Shown here piece by piece: positions 34,348 through 44,446 of a stretch of 64,000 bases of DNA (positions are counted from its first letter, which is position 1; the number at the start of each line of letters is the position of its first letter). Source of the DNA: Clostridia bacterium (GTDB lineage: Bacteria > Bacillota > Clostridia > Oscillospirales > CAG-272); assembly GCA_017547755.1 (NCBI GenBank), contig JAFYOX010000003.1, positions 1 through 64,000 on the forward strand. Direction: 5' to 3'. A program made the translations under genes and the position numbers. The notes beneath the pieces are model-generated. The model made no database searches. It saw nothing but the letters and a program-made list of their open reading frames with translations, and was not told where the DNA came from.

Positions 34348-34489
34348 GATTCCCTCGGTTCTCCTGTCAGCGGATCTTCATATTGATAAAATCGTATGCT
34401 CATTTATTATAGCACTGCGGGATTCAAAAAACAATGTCAATTCGTACAGTTTTTTGCCGGACGGAATGTCCGGCACTTCCCTATTTCGT

Positions 34490-35104
34490 TCATTCGTTTT
34501 TAAAATTATCACAGCCGCCCGTGACGATATTCTGCCAGAAAGGAACCGCTGTATCCGGTCTGACTGCTTCATGCGAACGCTCCGCAAAATGACGGTACAT
34601 ATAGTCCGCCAGATTCTTTCCCATGTACAGCGTATCCAGTCCGTAGACGGAAAGCACCGGCGGATCATCAACAGCGTCCATCTGCGGAACATAACTGCGT
34701 ACATACACGGGAATCAGCTTCGGCGACCGTTTTGCGTATACCTCGCGGCATACATCTAGACGATCCGCCATCGCTTCCGGACGTTCGCCCCACGCCTTCA
34801 TCCAGTAACCGTTTTCCACGTCATACAGAAGTCCGGTCAGCGGCCAGTCCATCTGCTTCCGGATGATCGCGGTGCTTTCTTCCGAAAAATCGTTCCAGAG
34901 CGGGAACCAGTCCCAGCGAAGCGTCGGCGGAGGATTCGGCGGATCGGAAGAAACCGGCAGTCCGACGGAATAAAACTCCCGCAGAGCCTTCGGGAACACG
35001 ATCCCGTAGCATTCCTCCGCATTCGAAAGTTCCGTCTCCGTCAGCCCCGGCGCAAAATGAACGCCGTGCGCTTTCAAAATTTCCATCAGTTCAGCGTAAT
35101 CCAT
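34490..35104 (-). CDS. SMI1/KNR4 (SUKH) domain protein
   Basis: 204 residues from the ATG at 35102-35104 behind GGAAGGAGAG; an earlier in-frame start lacks a site. The N-terminal PGLTETELSNAEECYGIVFPKALREFY segment is typical of the SUKH fold, followed by WFPLWNDF and later GKNLADYMYRHF. SUKH proteins in bacteria are often immunity proteins for polymorphic toxins, but many act outside such systems. No toxin, secretion marker or other immunity gene is adjacent, so the role is open. It is probably cytosolic. Confidence 0.75.
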   Translation of the reverse strand: MDYAELMEILKAHGVHFAPGLTETELSNAEECYGIVFPKALREFYSVGLPVSSDPPNPPPTLRWDWFPLWNDFSEESTAIIRKQMDWPLTGLLYDVENGYWMKAWGERPEAMADRLDVCREVYAKRSPKLIPVYVRSYVPQMDAVDDPPVLSVYGLDTLYMGKNLADYMYRHFAERSHEAVRPDTAVPFWQNIVTGGCDNFKNE

Positions 35105-35142
35105 AAACTCTCCTTCCAGTCTGCACAAACTCTGTCTTTTCG

Positions 35143-35168
35143 TTTCTTCAAAAATTTTTGAAGATGGG
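35143..35168. repeat. Remnant of the dispersed hairpin unit
   Basis: TTCAAAAATTTTTGAAGATGGGT matches the lead segment of the unit at 5965, but the hairpin part is missing. Confidence 0.4.
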
Positions 35169-35185
35169 TCGAAAACTTCACTTTA

Positions 35186-35965
35186 TCAAAGCCAGCCAAG
35201 ATCGATGAGCCAGTTTTTGAGGAGACCGGTCCACTGTGCAACGTGGGGCATATTGGTCGCTACGCCGAGACCGTGGTAGCCGGACGGGAAAATGTGCATT
35301 TCGTGCTTGATATTGTGTTCGCGGAGTGCCTTCGCGTAGAGGTAGCTGTTGATGACGTTGACCACCGCGTCGTCGGAGGTGTGCCAGAGGAACGCGGTCG
35401 GCGTGGTGTCATTCACCAGAAGATTCGGCGAATACTTCGCGTAATCGGTGTCTTCCCCGAGAAGGTTCCTGTAGGAGCCGACGTGCGCGATGTTCGTTTC
35501 GTCCGGCAGGTGAACCACGGGATAACACAGGATCGACGCATTCGGAAGCGCGCATACCGCATCCAGTTCATCCGCACCTTCGAATTCCACCGGCGCGGTG
35601 TAGGTCGAAACGAGCGCCGCCAGATGACCGCCCGCGGACGAACCCATCACGGCGATCTTTTCCGGATTTACGCCGTATTCCGCCGCGTGTGCGCGGACAT
35701 AACGGATCGAACGGCGGATATCAAGAAGCGGAAGCGGGAAACGGTGCGGTGCTACACGGTATTCGCAGACAAACGCGTCCATGCCGAGCGCGTTGAAATA
35801 TTCCGCATAGCCCTGCCCTTCGTGACCCGCACGCATTGCGTAGCCGCCGCCGGGACAGATCACAACCGTCGCGTCGGACGTCTTGTTTTCCGCGGGATAG
35901 TATTCGAGTACCGGAACTTCTTCGCACAGACCCGGTACGTTTTCCCAAAGCTGAATGGTCGTCAT
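35186..35965 (-). CDS. Alpha/beta hydrolase, BD-FAE-type esterase
   Basis: 259 residues. CPGGGYAMRAGHEG is the oxyanion-hole segment; GSSAGGH contains the nucleophile Ser, HTSDDAVV the Asp and SGYHGLG the His. These enzymes de-esterify acetylated or feruloylated xylan fragments, or related sugar esters. No signal peptide is seen, so it is cytoplasmic. AAAGGAG lies before the ATG at 35963-35965. It is a short monocistronic unit, or a pair with the small gene upstream (28 bp apart). Confidence 0.85.
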   Translation of the reverse strand: MTTIQLWENVPGLCEEVPVLEYYPAENKTSDATVVICPGGGYAMRAGHEGQGYAEYFNALGMDAFVCEYRVAPHRFPLPLLDIRRSIRYVRAHAAEYGVNPEKIAVMGSSAGGHLAALVSTYTAPVEFEGADELDAVCALPNASILCYPVVHLPDETNIAHVGSYRNLLGEDTDYAKYSPNLLVNDTTPTAFLWHTSDDAVVNVINSYLYAKALREHNIKHEMHIFPSGYHGLGVATNMPHVAQWTGLLKNWLIDLGWL

Positions 35966-35993
35966 AATGATTTCTCCTTTATTCTGATGAATT

Positions 35994-36221
35994 TCAATGA
36001 TGATATCCGGTCATTTTGACGCTGTATTCGGTGCAGAGAACGGAAAAACGCTTGTATTCCTTCTCTTTTAAAGATCCGCGCAGTTCTTCCGTCCGATTTT
36101 TCAGTTTCGTCAGCGCATTCTGCGCCGCATCTTTGTAATTGTTCTCCAGATTCGACTGCAGCTCGGACAGAATTTCTTCGAGTTCCTTCACCGCCGCCGA
36201 TTTTCCAAACCAGAAAGCCAT
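35994..36221 (-). CDS. Small uncharacterised protein, 75 aa, helical
   Basis: 75 residues from the ATG at 36219-36221 behind AGAAGGAG; two upstream codons in frame lack a site. It begins MAFWFGKSAAVKELEEIL. The rest is strongly amphipathic (LQSNLENNYKDAAQNALTKLKN), compatible with a two-helix coiled coil. It has no signal, membrane segment or known motif. I do not recognise the family. It lies just upstream of the esterase gene at 35186, on the same strand. Confidence 0.6.
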   Translation of the reverse strand: MAFWFGKSAAVKELEEILSELQSNLENNYKDAAQNALTKLKNRTEELRGSLKEKEYKRFSVLCTEYSVKMTGYHH

Positions 36222-36247
36222 TTCCAAACTCCTTCTTCTCACAGATT

Positions 36248-36323
36248 GAAAGTTTTTGAAGAGAGGGCGAGACTTCCTGCGGAAGTCTCAGGGGAGGAAC
36301 TTTTTTCGAAAAAGTTCCTCCCC
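36248..36323. repeat. Dispersed hairpin unit with an extra inner hairpin
   Basis: GAAAGTTTTTGAAGAGAGGG is followed by a small hairpin GAGACTTCC/GGAAGTCTC (36269-36289) and then a 15-bp stem, GGGGAGGAACTTTTT (36291-36305) with AAAAAGTTCCTCCCC (36309-36323). It is the longest copy of the unit. Confidence 0.7.
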
Positions 36324-36339
36324 GAGAAAACACAAAATC

Positions 36340-38133
36340 TTATTCTTCGTCGTCCTGTGCAACTACGGCGATGCCGAGTTCTGCGAGAGAGGACGGGTCT
36401 GCCGCTGCCGGGCACTTGGAGAGGAGTTCGGACGCGTTCTGTACCTTCGGGAAGGCGATAACGTCGCGGATATCTTCGAGGCCGAGCAGGAGAGTTACAA
36501 CACGGTCAAGACCGAATGCGAGACCGCCGTGCGGAGGTACGCCGTACTTGAACGCTTCAAGGAGGAAGCCGAACTTTTCTTCCGCTTCTTCCGCGCCGAT
36601 GCCGAGTACTTCGAACATCTTGGTCTGCATGGGAGTGGTGTGGATACGGATGGAACCGCCGCCGAGTTCGGTACCGTTCAGTACGCAGTCGTATGCTCTC
36701 GCACGGACTTCGCCCGGATCGGTTTCGAGAAGCGGGAGGTCTTCTTCCATCGGCATGGTGAAGGGATGGTGCTTTGCGTAGAAGCGGTTGTCTTCTTCGG
36801 AGTATTCAAGAAGCGGGAATTCGGTGACCCACAGGAAGTTGAACTTGGACTTGTCGATGATGCCCATTCTCTTCGCAACTTCGCAGCGGAGTGCGCCGAG
36901 AGAGTCGAATACAACGGTGTTCTTCGCCGCAACAATGAGGAGAAGGTCGCCGTCTTCGCATGCCATGCGTTCGGTGATCGCCGTGATTTCTTCGGGAGTC
37001 ATGAACTTCGCGAAGGAAGAGGTCGGAGCGCCTGCGGTGTTCTTGTACCATGCGAGACCGCGTGCGCCGTAGGTCTTCACGAATTCGGTGAGGGAGTCGA
37101 TTTCCTTACGGGTGAACTTTGCGCCGCCCTTGACGTTGATACCGCGTACGCTGCCGCCTTCCGCAACCGCGCCTGCAAATACGGAGAATCCGCTGCCTGC
37201 AACGAGGTCGGAGAGATTGCAGAGTTCGAGACCGAAACGGGTATCCGGCTTGTCGGAACCGAAGCGTTCCATTGCTTCCTTGTAGGTCATGCGCGGGAAC
37301 GGAACTTCGAGGGGCTGGTGCATGAAGTTGTCGAAGAGGTACTTGATGTAGCCTTCGTTCATTGCGATGATATCTTCTTCATCGGAGAAGGACATTTCAA
37401 GGTCGATCTGGGTGAATTCGGGCTGACGGTCCGCACGAAGGTCTTCGTCACGGAAGCAGCGCGCGATCTGGAGATAACGGTCGAAACCGGAGTACATCAG
37501 AAGCTGCTTGTAGAGCTGGGGAGACTGCGGAAGCGCGTAGAACTTGCCGGGATGAACGCGGCTCGGTACGAGGTAGTCGCGTGCGCCTTCCGGAGTGGGC
37601 TTGATGAGGCACGGAGTTTCGATGTCGATGAAGCCGTTGTCCGCGAAGTAGTCACGGGTGAGCTTTACGATCTGGGAACGTGCGATGATGTTTCTCTGCA
37701 GGTCGGGTCTGCGGAGGTCGAGGTAACGGTGCTTCAGACGGAGTTCCGGACGTACGTCGCTGTTTTCAACGATTGCGAACGGAGGAGTCTGCGCTTCAGC
37801 GAGAACCTTGAAGGATTCAACGTAAACTTCGATTTCACCGGTGGGGAGGTTCTTGTTGATCGCCGCTTCGCCGCGGGAACGAACGGTACCGGTTGCGGAA
37901 AGAACGTATTCAGCGCGGACGCCGAATGCGGTGCTGAAGATATCTTCGGGAGTGGTGTCGTCAAAAGCGAGCTGGAGAAGACCGGTACGGTCGCGGACGT
38001 CGATGAAGATGAGGCTTCCGAGGTCGCGCTGTCTCTGGCACCAGCCGGTTACGGTAACTTTACGGCCGATGTCCTTTGCGGTAAGAGTACCGCAGTAGTC
38101 GGTTCTTTTATCTGCACTGGTAAAAGACTGCAT
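36340..38133 (-). CDS. aspS: Aspartyl-tRNA synthetase
   Basis: 597 residues, full length for the bacterial form. The N-terminal OB-fold (VTVTGWCQRQRDLGSLIFIDVRDR) binds the anticodon. Class II motif 2 is ARCFRDEDLRADRQPEFTQID and motif 3 GLAFGLDRVVTLLLG. The GAD insert lies between them. It charges tRNA-Asp, and possibly tRNA-Asn if the cell uses the amidotransferase route; the discriminating residues were not resolved. GAAAGGAATTATC precedes the ATG. It is the last gene of hisS - MazG/HAD - aspS, though a 149-bp repeat-containing gap precedes it, so it may also have its own promoter. Confidence 0.95.
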   Translation of the reverse strand: MQSFTSADKRTDYCGTLTAKDIGRKVTVTGWCQRQRDLGSLIFIDVRDRTGLLQLAFDDTTPEDIFSTAFGVRAEYVLSATGTVRSRGEAAINKNLPTGEIEVYVESFKVLAEAQTPPFAIVENSDVRPELRLKHRYLDLRRPDLQRNIIARSQIVKLTRDYFADNGFIDIETPCLIKPTPEGARDYLVPSRVHPGKFYALPQSPQLYKQLLMYSGFDRYLQIARCFRDEDLRADRQPEFTQIDLEMSFSDEEDIIAMNEGYIKYLFDNFMHQPLEVPFPRMTYKEAMERFGSDKPDTRFGLELCNLSDLVAGSGFSVFAGAVAEGGSVRGINVKGGAKFTRKEIDSLTEFVKTYGARGLAWYKNTAGAPTSSFAKFMTPEEITAITERMACEDGDLLLIVAAKNTVVFDSLGALRCEVAKRMGIIDKSKFNFLWVTEFPLLEYSEEDNRFYAKHHPFTMPMEEDLPLLETDPGEVRARAYDCVLNGTELGGGSIRIHTTPMQTKMFEVLGIGAEEAEEKFGFLLEAFKYGVPPHGGLAFGLDRVVTLLLGLEDIRDVIAFPKVQNASELLSKCPAAADPSSLAELGIAVVAQDDEE

Positions 38134-38169
38134 GGTGATAATTCCTTTCAGCTTATATGATATAGATAT

Positions 38170-38282
38170 ACATGGCTAATGGCTAATAGCTAATAGTGAA
38201 TAACTATACTGACTTTTTCGTCAGCGGGCAAAACTGTGCTCTGACCTTAGCTATTAGTTATTCACTCTTAGTTCTTAGTTAT
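38170..38282. repeat. Intergenic inverted repeat (GCTAATAG / TTAGTTATTCACT type)
   Basis: Left part: GGCTAATAGCTAATAGTGAATAACT; right part contains AGCTATTAGTTATTCACT and TAGTTCTTAGTTATTTATT. AGTGAATAACT has a near-complementary AGTTATTCACT across a central CTGAC/GTCAG hairpin. Simple variants of the same words repeat in tandem. It looks like a decayed dispersed repeat; no gene is present. Confidence 0.5.
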
Positions 38283-38975
38283 TTATTGCGGAAATCCGAG
38301 AAAATCCTGTAATCCGTCGAGAGTGACGCCCTCTCCGACACGGTATACGGTCATGCCGCATTCCTCTGCCGCACGGGCATTGTCTGCTGAAGCCGTACAT
38401 ACGACGGTGGTTTCCGGAGAGATCCCGAAGTTTTCCGCCGTGAGACGGTACAGTTCCGGGACATGGTCGCCGGTGAGAACGAGATCGAACAGATCACGGT
38501 CCGTTACGGAATCTGCGGACCCGGAAACGGCGGCGCGCTTCAGTTCGGTTTTCGACAGTACCTCAAGCAGACGCTCATCGGCGGAAAGTCCGTCCGACAG
38601 ATCGAAAATGACGAGCTGCCACTTGCACTTTTCGTACATGGCGTCGTTTTCGTGCCAGCTTCTGCCCATGTTGCGTTCGTATTTCTTGACGTACGCGCGG
38701 GTGAACTCATCGGCGGTGATACCGTAGGATTCCATCATATCAAACAGGTACATGAACGTATCCGTGACTTCTTCCACGAAATGTTCGCGCACGCTTTCGT
38801 TGTTCATAATGCCGTCCGCGCCTTTTTTCTTGATGATGGCGATGGCTTCCCCGAGTTCGTCGATGCTCCACAGGATGGAGAACGGCGCGTGCTCGGGCGT
38901 ACGATCGGCGATCCAGCCCTTTTCCACGGCAAGATCGTGCTGCATTTTCAGAAACTGCGAGATTTTGCCGTCCAT
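38283..38975 (-). CDS. MazG-like NTP pyrophosphohydrolase fused to a degenerate HAD-like domain
   Basis: 230 residues. Residues 1-110 show the all-alpha NTP-PPase motif ExxE...ExxD: E40/E43 in DELGEAIAI and E69/D72 in VEEVTD, which bind Mg2+ to cut nucleotides to NMP and PPi. Residues 118-230 start VIFDLSDGLSAD and end with CTASADNARAAEECGMTVYRVG, a HAD-like pattern. The first motif reads D-L-S instead of DxD, and GDS has become TAS, so phosphatase activity is doubtful. It lies 12 bp after hisS and belongs to that operon. A house-cleaning role, removing damaged nucleotides, is likely. Confidence 0.7.
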   Translation of the reverse strand: MDGKISQFLKMQHDLAVEKGWIADRTPEHAPFSILWSIDELGEAIAIIKKKGADGIMNNESVREHFVEEVTDTFMYLFDMMESYGITADEFTRAYVKKYERNMGRSWHENDAMYEKCKWQLVIFDLSDGLSADERLLEVLSKTELKRAAVSGSADSVTDRDLFDLVLTGDHVPELYRLTAENFGISPETTVVCTASADNARAAEECGMTVYRVGEGVTLDGLQDFLGFPQ

Positions 38976-38987
38976 GGCGGTTACTCC

Positions 38988-40247
38988 TTACTTACTCTTG
39001 ATAAAGTCGATGATTTCGTCGAGCGCGAGAGTGGTCTGTTCGCTGGTTGCCATTTCCTTGATGGTCGCAGTACCGTTTTCGATTTCGGAATCACCGAGCA
39101 TGAGAACGTATTCCGCCGCGATCTTGTCCGCGTACTTCATCTGCGCCTTGAGGCTTCTGCCCATGATGTCGCAGTCCGCGCCGATGCCGGCGTTGCGGAG
39201 TTCGCTGACGATCTCCATCGCCTTTGCGGATGCGTTTGCACCCATGGAAGCAATGTAGAGCTTCGGAACGGCGAGTCTCGGAACTTCGATGCCGCACTGC
39301 TTCATCGCAAGGATGATACGGGTGATACCCATACCGAAGCCGATGCCGGCCATCTTCGGGCCGCCGAGTTCTTCCATCAGACCGTCGTAACGGCCGCCGC
39401 CGCAGACGGTGCTCTGGGAACCGATGCCTTCGGCGATGAATTCGAATACGGTGCGGGTGTAATAGTCGAGACCGCGGACGATGTGCGGGTCAACAACGTA
39501 GTCGATGCCGCAGGCCTTGAGGTAGCCTTCGAGTTCGTCCATGTGTGCGCGGCATTCCGGGCACAGGTGGTCGATGGTACGGGGAGCGTTTTCCGCAACC
39601 TTCTTGCAGGAATCGTTCTTGCAGTCGAGCGCGCGGAGCGGGTTGGTTTCGATACGGTCAAGACAGGTATCACACAGTTCGTCGGAATGGGACTTGAGGT
39701 AATCCTTGAGTGCCGCGCGGTATGCGGGACGGCAGTTCGGGCATCCGATGGAGTTGATGTGGAGCTTGATGCCGGTGATGCCGAGTTCACGGATAACGGT
39801 GTCGCCGAGGGAGATGATCGTGAAGTCCGCACCTGCGGAAGGTGCGCCGAACATTTCGGTACCGAACTGAACGAATTCACGGCTGCGTCCGGCTTCGGGC
39901 TTTTCATAGCGGAAGCAGTTGATGACGTAGTAATACTTCAGCGGAAGGGTGTCGGTCGCCTTGCCGTTTTCGATGATCGCACGTGCAACGGACGCGGTGC
40001 CTTCCGGACGGAGCGCGTAAACGGTTCCTTCCTTGTCGGTGAAGGTGTACATTTCCTTCTGGACAACGTCGGTGGTTTCGCCGACGCCGCGGCGGAAGAG
40101 ACCGATTTCCTCGAACGTCGGAACCTTGATTTCGGTGAAGCCGAAACGGTCAGCGACGTCACGTACCTTCTTTTCTATATAATTCCACGCGAACACGTCG
40201 GAACCCATTACGTCCATCGTACCGCGGGGCTTGATAATTTTTTCCAT
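38988..40247 (-). CDS. hisS: Histidyl-tRNA synthetase
   Basis: 419 residues from the ATG at 40245-40247 behind GGAGATC; a TTG four codons upstream is less likely. Diagnostic motifs are RGTMDV, ALRPEGTASVAR (class II motif 2 region), RGLDYYTRTVFEF (the His-A motif) and GGGRYDGL. A Cys-rich insert (CPNC, CDTC, CPEC) typical of clostridial HisRS lies in the middle and may bind zinc. It charges tRNA-His. It is the first gene of an operon with the MazG-HAD fusion and aspS. The promoter is at 40300-40328; no T-box sequence is seen in the short leader. Confidence 0.95.
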   Translation of the reverse strand: MEKIIKPRGTMDVMGSDVFAWNYIEKKVRDVADRFGFTEIKVPTFEEIGLFRRGVGETTDVVQKEMYTFTDKEGTVYALRPEGTASVARAIIENGKATDTLPLKYYYVINCFRYEKPEAGRSREFVQFGTEMFGAPSAGADFTIISLGDTVIRELGITGIKLHINSIGCPNCRPAYRAALKDYLKSHSDELCDTCLDRIETNPLRALDCKNDSCKKVAENAPRTIDHLCPECRAHMDELEGYLKACGIDYVVDPHIVRGLDYYTRTVFEFIAEGIGSQSTVCGGGRYDGLMEELGGPKMAGIGFGMGITRIILAMKQCGIEVPRLAVPKLYIASMGANASAKAMEIVSELRNAGIGADCDIMGRSLKAQMKYADKIAAEYVLMLGDSEIENGTATIKEMATSEQTTLALDEIIDFIKSK

Positions 40248-40299
40248 GTTGATCTCCAAATTCTGCGGGCATAAAATGCCGATTTTCTCTGATTATATA

Positions 40300-40328
40300 A
40301 GTATAGCAAAAAATCCGCGATTTATCAA
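40300..40328 (-). promoter_or_regulatory. Promoter for hisS
   Basis: On the minus strand TTGATA (40323-40328), 17 bp, TATACT (40300-40305). It lies 50 bp from the edge of the long palindrome. Confidence 0.7.
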
Positions 40329-40377
40329 GTGGCAAAGCGTTATTTTTCCGCAGAATTGTGTGGTTTTTTCTTTTTTT

Positions 40378-41059
40378 GTGCGAGGGTGGGGAACGGGGGA
40401 TACGGTCGCTTTTTGAAAAAAGCTCCGCAAAAACTTTATACTGTTGTAGCCATCTTTTACAGCTGATATGGGCTTGAAAAAGAATTTTGGATGGGTTTGT
40501 GCGCTGACATTTAGTTTGTCCCAGTTGACAAAATATGAGCGATCCAAGACCTATGTAATAGTGGAGACGGAAATCAGGGCATTCGCTCCCTGCTTTCCCA
40601 CGCCGGCTTTTGTATACGTGATACAGTGCGCCTTTTCAGAATTCAGCTACATATTATTGGGTATCCGCACTCCTTGGCTGCCGCCGTTCGTGCTTTGTGT
40701 TTGTGCGGACGATACGTCAGCCGCTCTTTCTAACGAAAAGCGCGGACGGCGGTATAGCCAAGCCGCGCGGATGCTTACAAAATGTAGAAGGATTTCAATC
40801 GATTGCACAATATCACGTATATCCCTCACGGCGTGGGAAATCAGGGAGCGAATGCCCTGATTTCCGTCTCCACTACTCCATAGGTCTTGGATCGCTCCCA
40901 TTTTGTCGGCTGGGACCAACTATATGTCAGCGCACAGACCCATCAAAATCCTTTTTCACAAACCCATATCAGCCACACAATCCGGCTACAGCAGATTGAA
41001 GTTTTTGCGGAGCTTTTTTCAAAAAGCGACCGTATCCCCTCTTTCCTCCACCCCCGCAC
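40378..41059. repeat. 682-bp imperfect palindrome (long inverted repeat without a real spacer)
   Basis: The whole stretch reads similarly on both strands about a centre near 40718. Perfect blocks include 40396-40436 with 40999-41039 (41 bp), 40537-40555 with 40879-40897 (19 bp) and 40560-40592 with 40842-40874 (33 bp); the rest of each arm matches with scattered substitutions and 1-nt indels. The ends carry CTTTTTGAAAAAAG, a short form of the dispersed hairpin unit. Open frames such as 40468-40860 (plus) and 40647-40919 (minus) are mirror images and resemble no protein. It fills the gap between hisS and the aminotransferase gene. Confidence 0.9.
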
Positions 41060-41101
41060 TTTGTACATTTTGTGAATTTACCCATTTGTAGATTATCCCT
41101 A

Positions 41102-41130
41102 TTGTTTTTTCAGCCGATCTGTGATAAAAT
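41102..41130 (+). promoter_or_regulatory. Promoter for the aminotransferase-ppa-obg operon
   Basis: TTGTTT (41102-41107), 17 bp, TAAAAT (41125-41130), just outside the palindrome. Confidence 0.6.
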
Positions 41131-41174
41131 AATAGAATGAAAATTCAAGGAAAAAACGGAGATAAATAAATCAA

Positions 41175-42368
41175 ATGGAATATACGATTTCGAACAAACT
41201 TGCCAATCTGAAGCCGTCGGCGATCCGTGAGATCTTCAAGTCGCTGTCCGACCCGACGATCATCAGCTTTGCGGCGGGCAACCCTTCGCCGCTGTCGTTC
41301 CCGTCCGAAGAACTGGCGGAAATTTCTGCTGATATCTTCAAGAATCAGGCGAATGTCGCACTGCAGTACGGCATTACCGAAGGTTATCCGGCACTGCGTA
41401 AGGCGATCGAAGAACGCATGAAGGAAAAGTTCGGCATCGGCCGTGAGTTCGATACCACCATCGTCACTACCGGCGGCCAGCAGGGTATCGAACTCACCAC
41501 CAAGGCGCTCTGCAACGAAGGCGACGTGGTCATCTGCGAAAATCCCAGCTTCATCGGCGCGCTCAATTCCTTCCGCGCTCTCGGCGCAAAGCCGGTCGGC
41601 GTTCCGCTGAACAATGACGGCATCGATACCGAGATTCTCGAAAAGACCCTCGCAGAAACCCCGAACGCACGCTTCATCTACGTCATCCCGACCTTCCATA
41701 ACCCCATGGGCATCACTTCCACTCTCGAAAACCGCAAGAAGGTCTACGAACTCGCCAAGAAGTACGGCGTAATGATCCTCGAAGACAACCCGTACGGCGA
41801 ACTCCGCTTCGCGGGCGAAAACGTTCCCACCTACAAGTCCTTCGACGAAGACGGCATCGTTATCTACTGCTCTTCCTTCTCCAAGATCCTCTCCGCAGGT
41901 ATGCGTATCGGCTACGTCTGCGGTCCGGACGCCGTCATCTCCAAGATGGTCGTCGCAAAGCAGGTCGAAGACGTTCACACCAACAACTTCTTCCAGATGC
42001 TCTGCCACCGCTACATGACCGAACGTGACATCGATGCCCACATCGAAAAGATCCGCGGCATCTACCGCGCCAAGGCAGAACTCATGCTCGCCGAACTCGA
42101 CAAGCATATGCCGAAGTGCGTCAAGTATACCCGTCCCGAAGGCGGTCTCTTCCTGTGGTGCACTCTCCCGAACGGCACCGACAGCTCCGCGTTCATCAAG
42201 AAGGCTCTCGAAAACAAGGTTGCCGTCGTTCCCGGTACCGCGTTCAACTGCGACACCGAAGCTCCGTCCGACTCCTTCCGCCTGAACTACTCCATGCCGT
42301 CCGATGAAGACATCGTCCGCGGTATCGGCATCCTCTCCGACATCGCACGCGAAATGTTCGGCGAATAA
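41175..42368 (+). CDS. PLP-dependent aminotransferase, class I/II (LysN/MocR-like fold)
   Basis: 397 residues. The Schiff-base lysine is in SSFSKILSAGMRIGY, and NPMGITSTLENRKK, ILEDNPYGELRF and SFRLNYS are the other cofactor- and substrate-carboxylate-binding segments. The N-terminus ISFAAGNPSPLSFPSEEL matches the 2-aminoadipate/aromatic aminotransferase (LysN) group. It transfers amino groups between 2-oxoglutarate and an uncertain partner. The ribosome site GGAGATAA is a little far (13 bp) from the ATG. It is co-oriented with ppa and obg, 41 bp apart, and probably cotranscribed. Confidence 0.88.
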   Translation: MEYTISNKLANLKPSAIREIFKSLSDPTIISFAAGNPSPLSFPSEELAEISADIFKNQANVALQYGITEGYPALRKAIEERMKEKFGIGREFDTTIVTTGGQQGIELTTKALCNEGDVVICENPSFIGALNSFRALGAKPVGVPLNNDGIDTEILEKTLAETPNARFIYVIPTFHNPMGITSTLENRKKVYELAKKYGVMILEDNPYGELRFAGENVPTYKSFDEDGIVIYCSSFSKILSAGMRIGYVCGPDAVISKMVVAKQVEDVHTNNFFQMLCHRYMTERDIDAHIEKIRGIYRAKAELMLAELDKHMPKCVKYTRPEGGLFLWCTLPNGTDSSAFIKKALENKVAVVPGTAFNCDTEAPSDSFRLNYSMPSDEDIVRGIGILSDIAREMFGE

Positions 42369-42409
42369 AATCCCGCACCATCCCCCAAATTCCATACGGA
42401 GGTACCCCC

Positions 42410-44322
<1,913 letters not shown>

Positions 44323-44333
44323 CTGAATTTTCC

Positions 44334-44391
44334 GCGGGAAACCTTTTTTAAGGAAAAAGGTTTCCCGCATCCTTCCAAAAACCTTTTGAAG
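44334..44391. repeat. Dispersed hairpin unit, reverse copy, after obg
   Basis: A 15-bp stem GCGGGAAACCTTTTT (44334-44348) and AAAAAGGTTTCCCGC (44354-44368) is followed by CCTTCCAAAAACCTTTTGAAG, the reverse form of the unit. It sits 11 bp after the obg stop, where a terminator would be expected. Confidence 0.7.
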
Positions 44392-44446
44392 CAATGATAA
44401 AACAGAATACAGTCTGTAATAAAACAAATTGAAAGGGATTTTACAT

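Noticed and set aside
34448..34466. Hairpin GCCGGAC/GTCCGGC as a terminator of the SUKH gene
   Set aside because: On the minus strand it is followed by AAAAAAC, not a U-tract, and it lies beyond the gene without other signal. It remains a possible weak structure only.
34490..35104. SUKH protein as part of a toxin-immunity locus
   Set aside because: No polymorphic toxin, secretion domain or second immunity gene lies within several kilobases.
40248..40300. T-box leader for hisS
   Set aside because: The leader is about 45 nt, with no TGGNACCGCG-type antiterminator or terminator. The gap before aspS shows none either.
40468..40919. Open frames on both strands inside the 682-bp palindrome
   Set aside because: They mirror each other because of the symmetry, have no good start context, and read as low-quality protein with many Cys, Ser and Arg.
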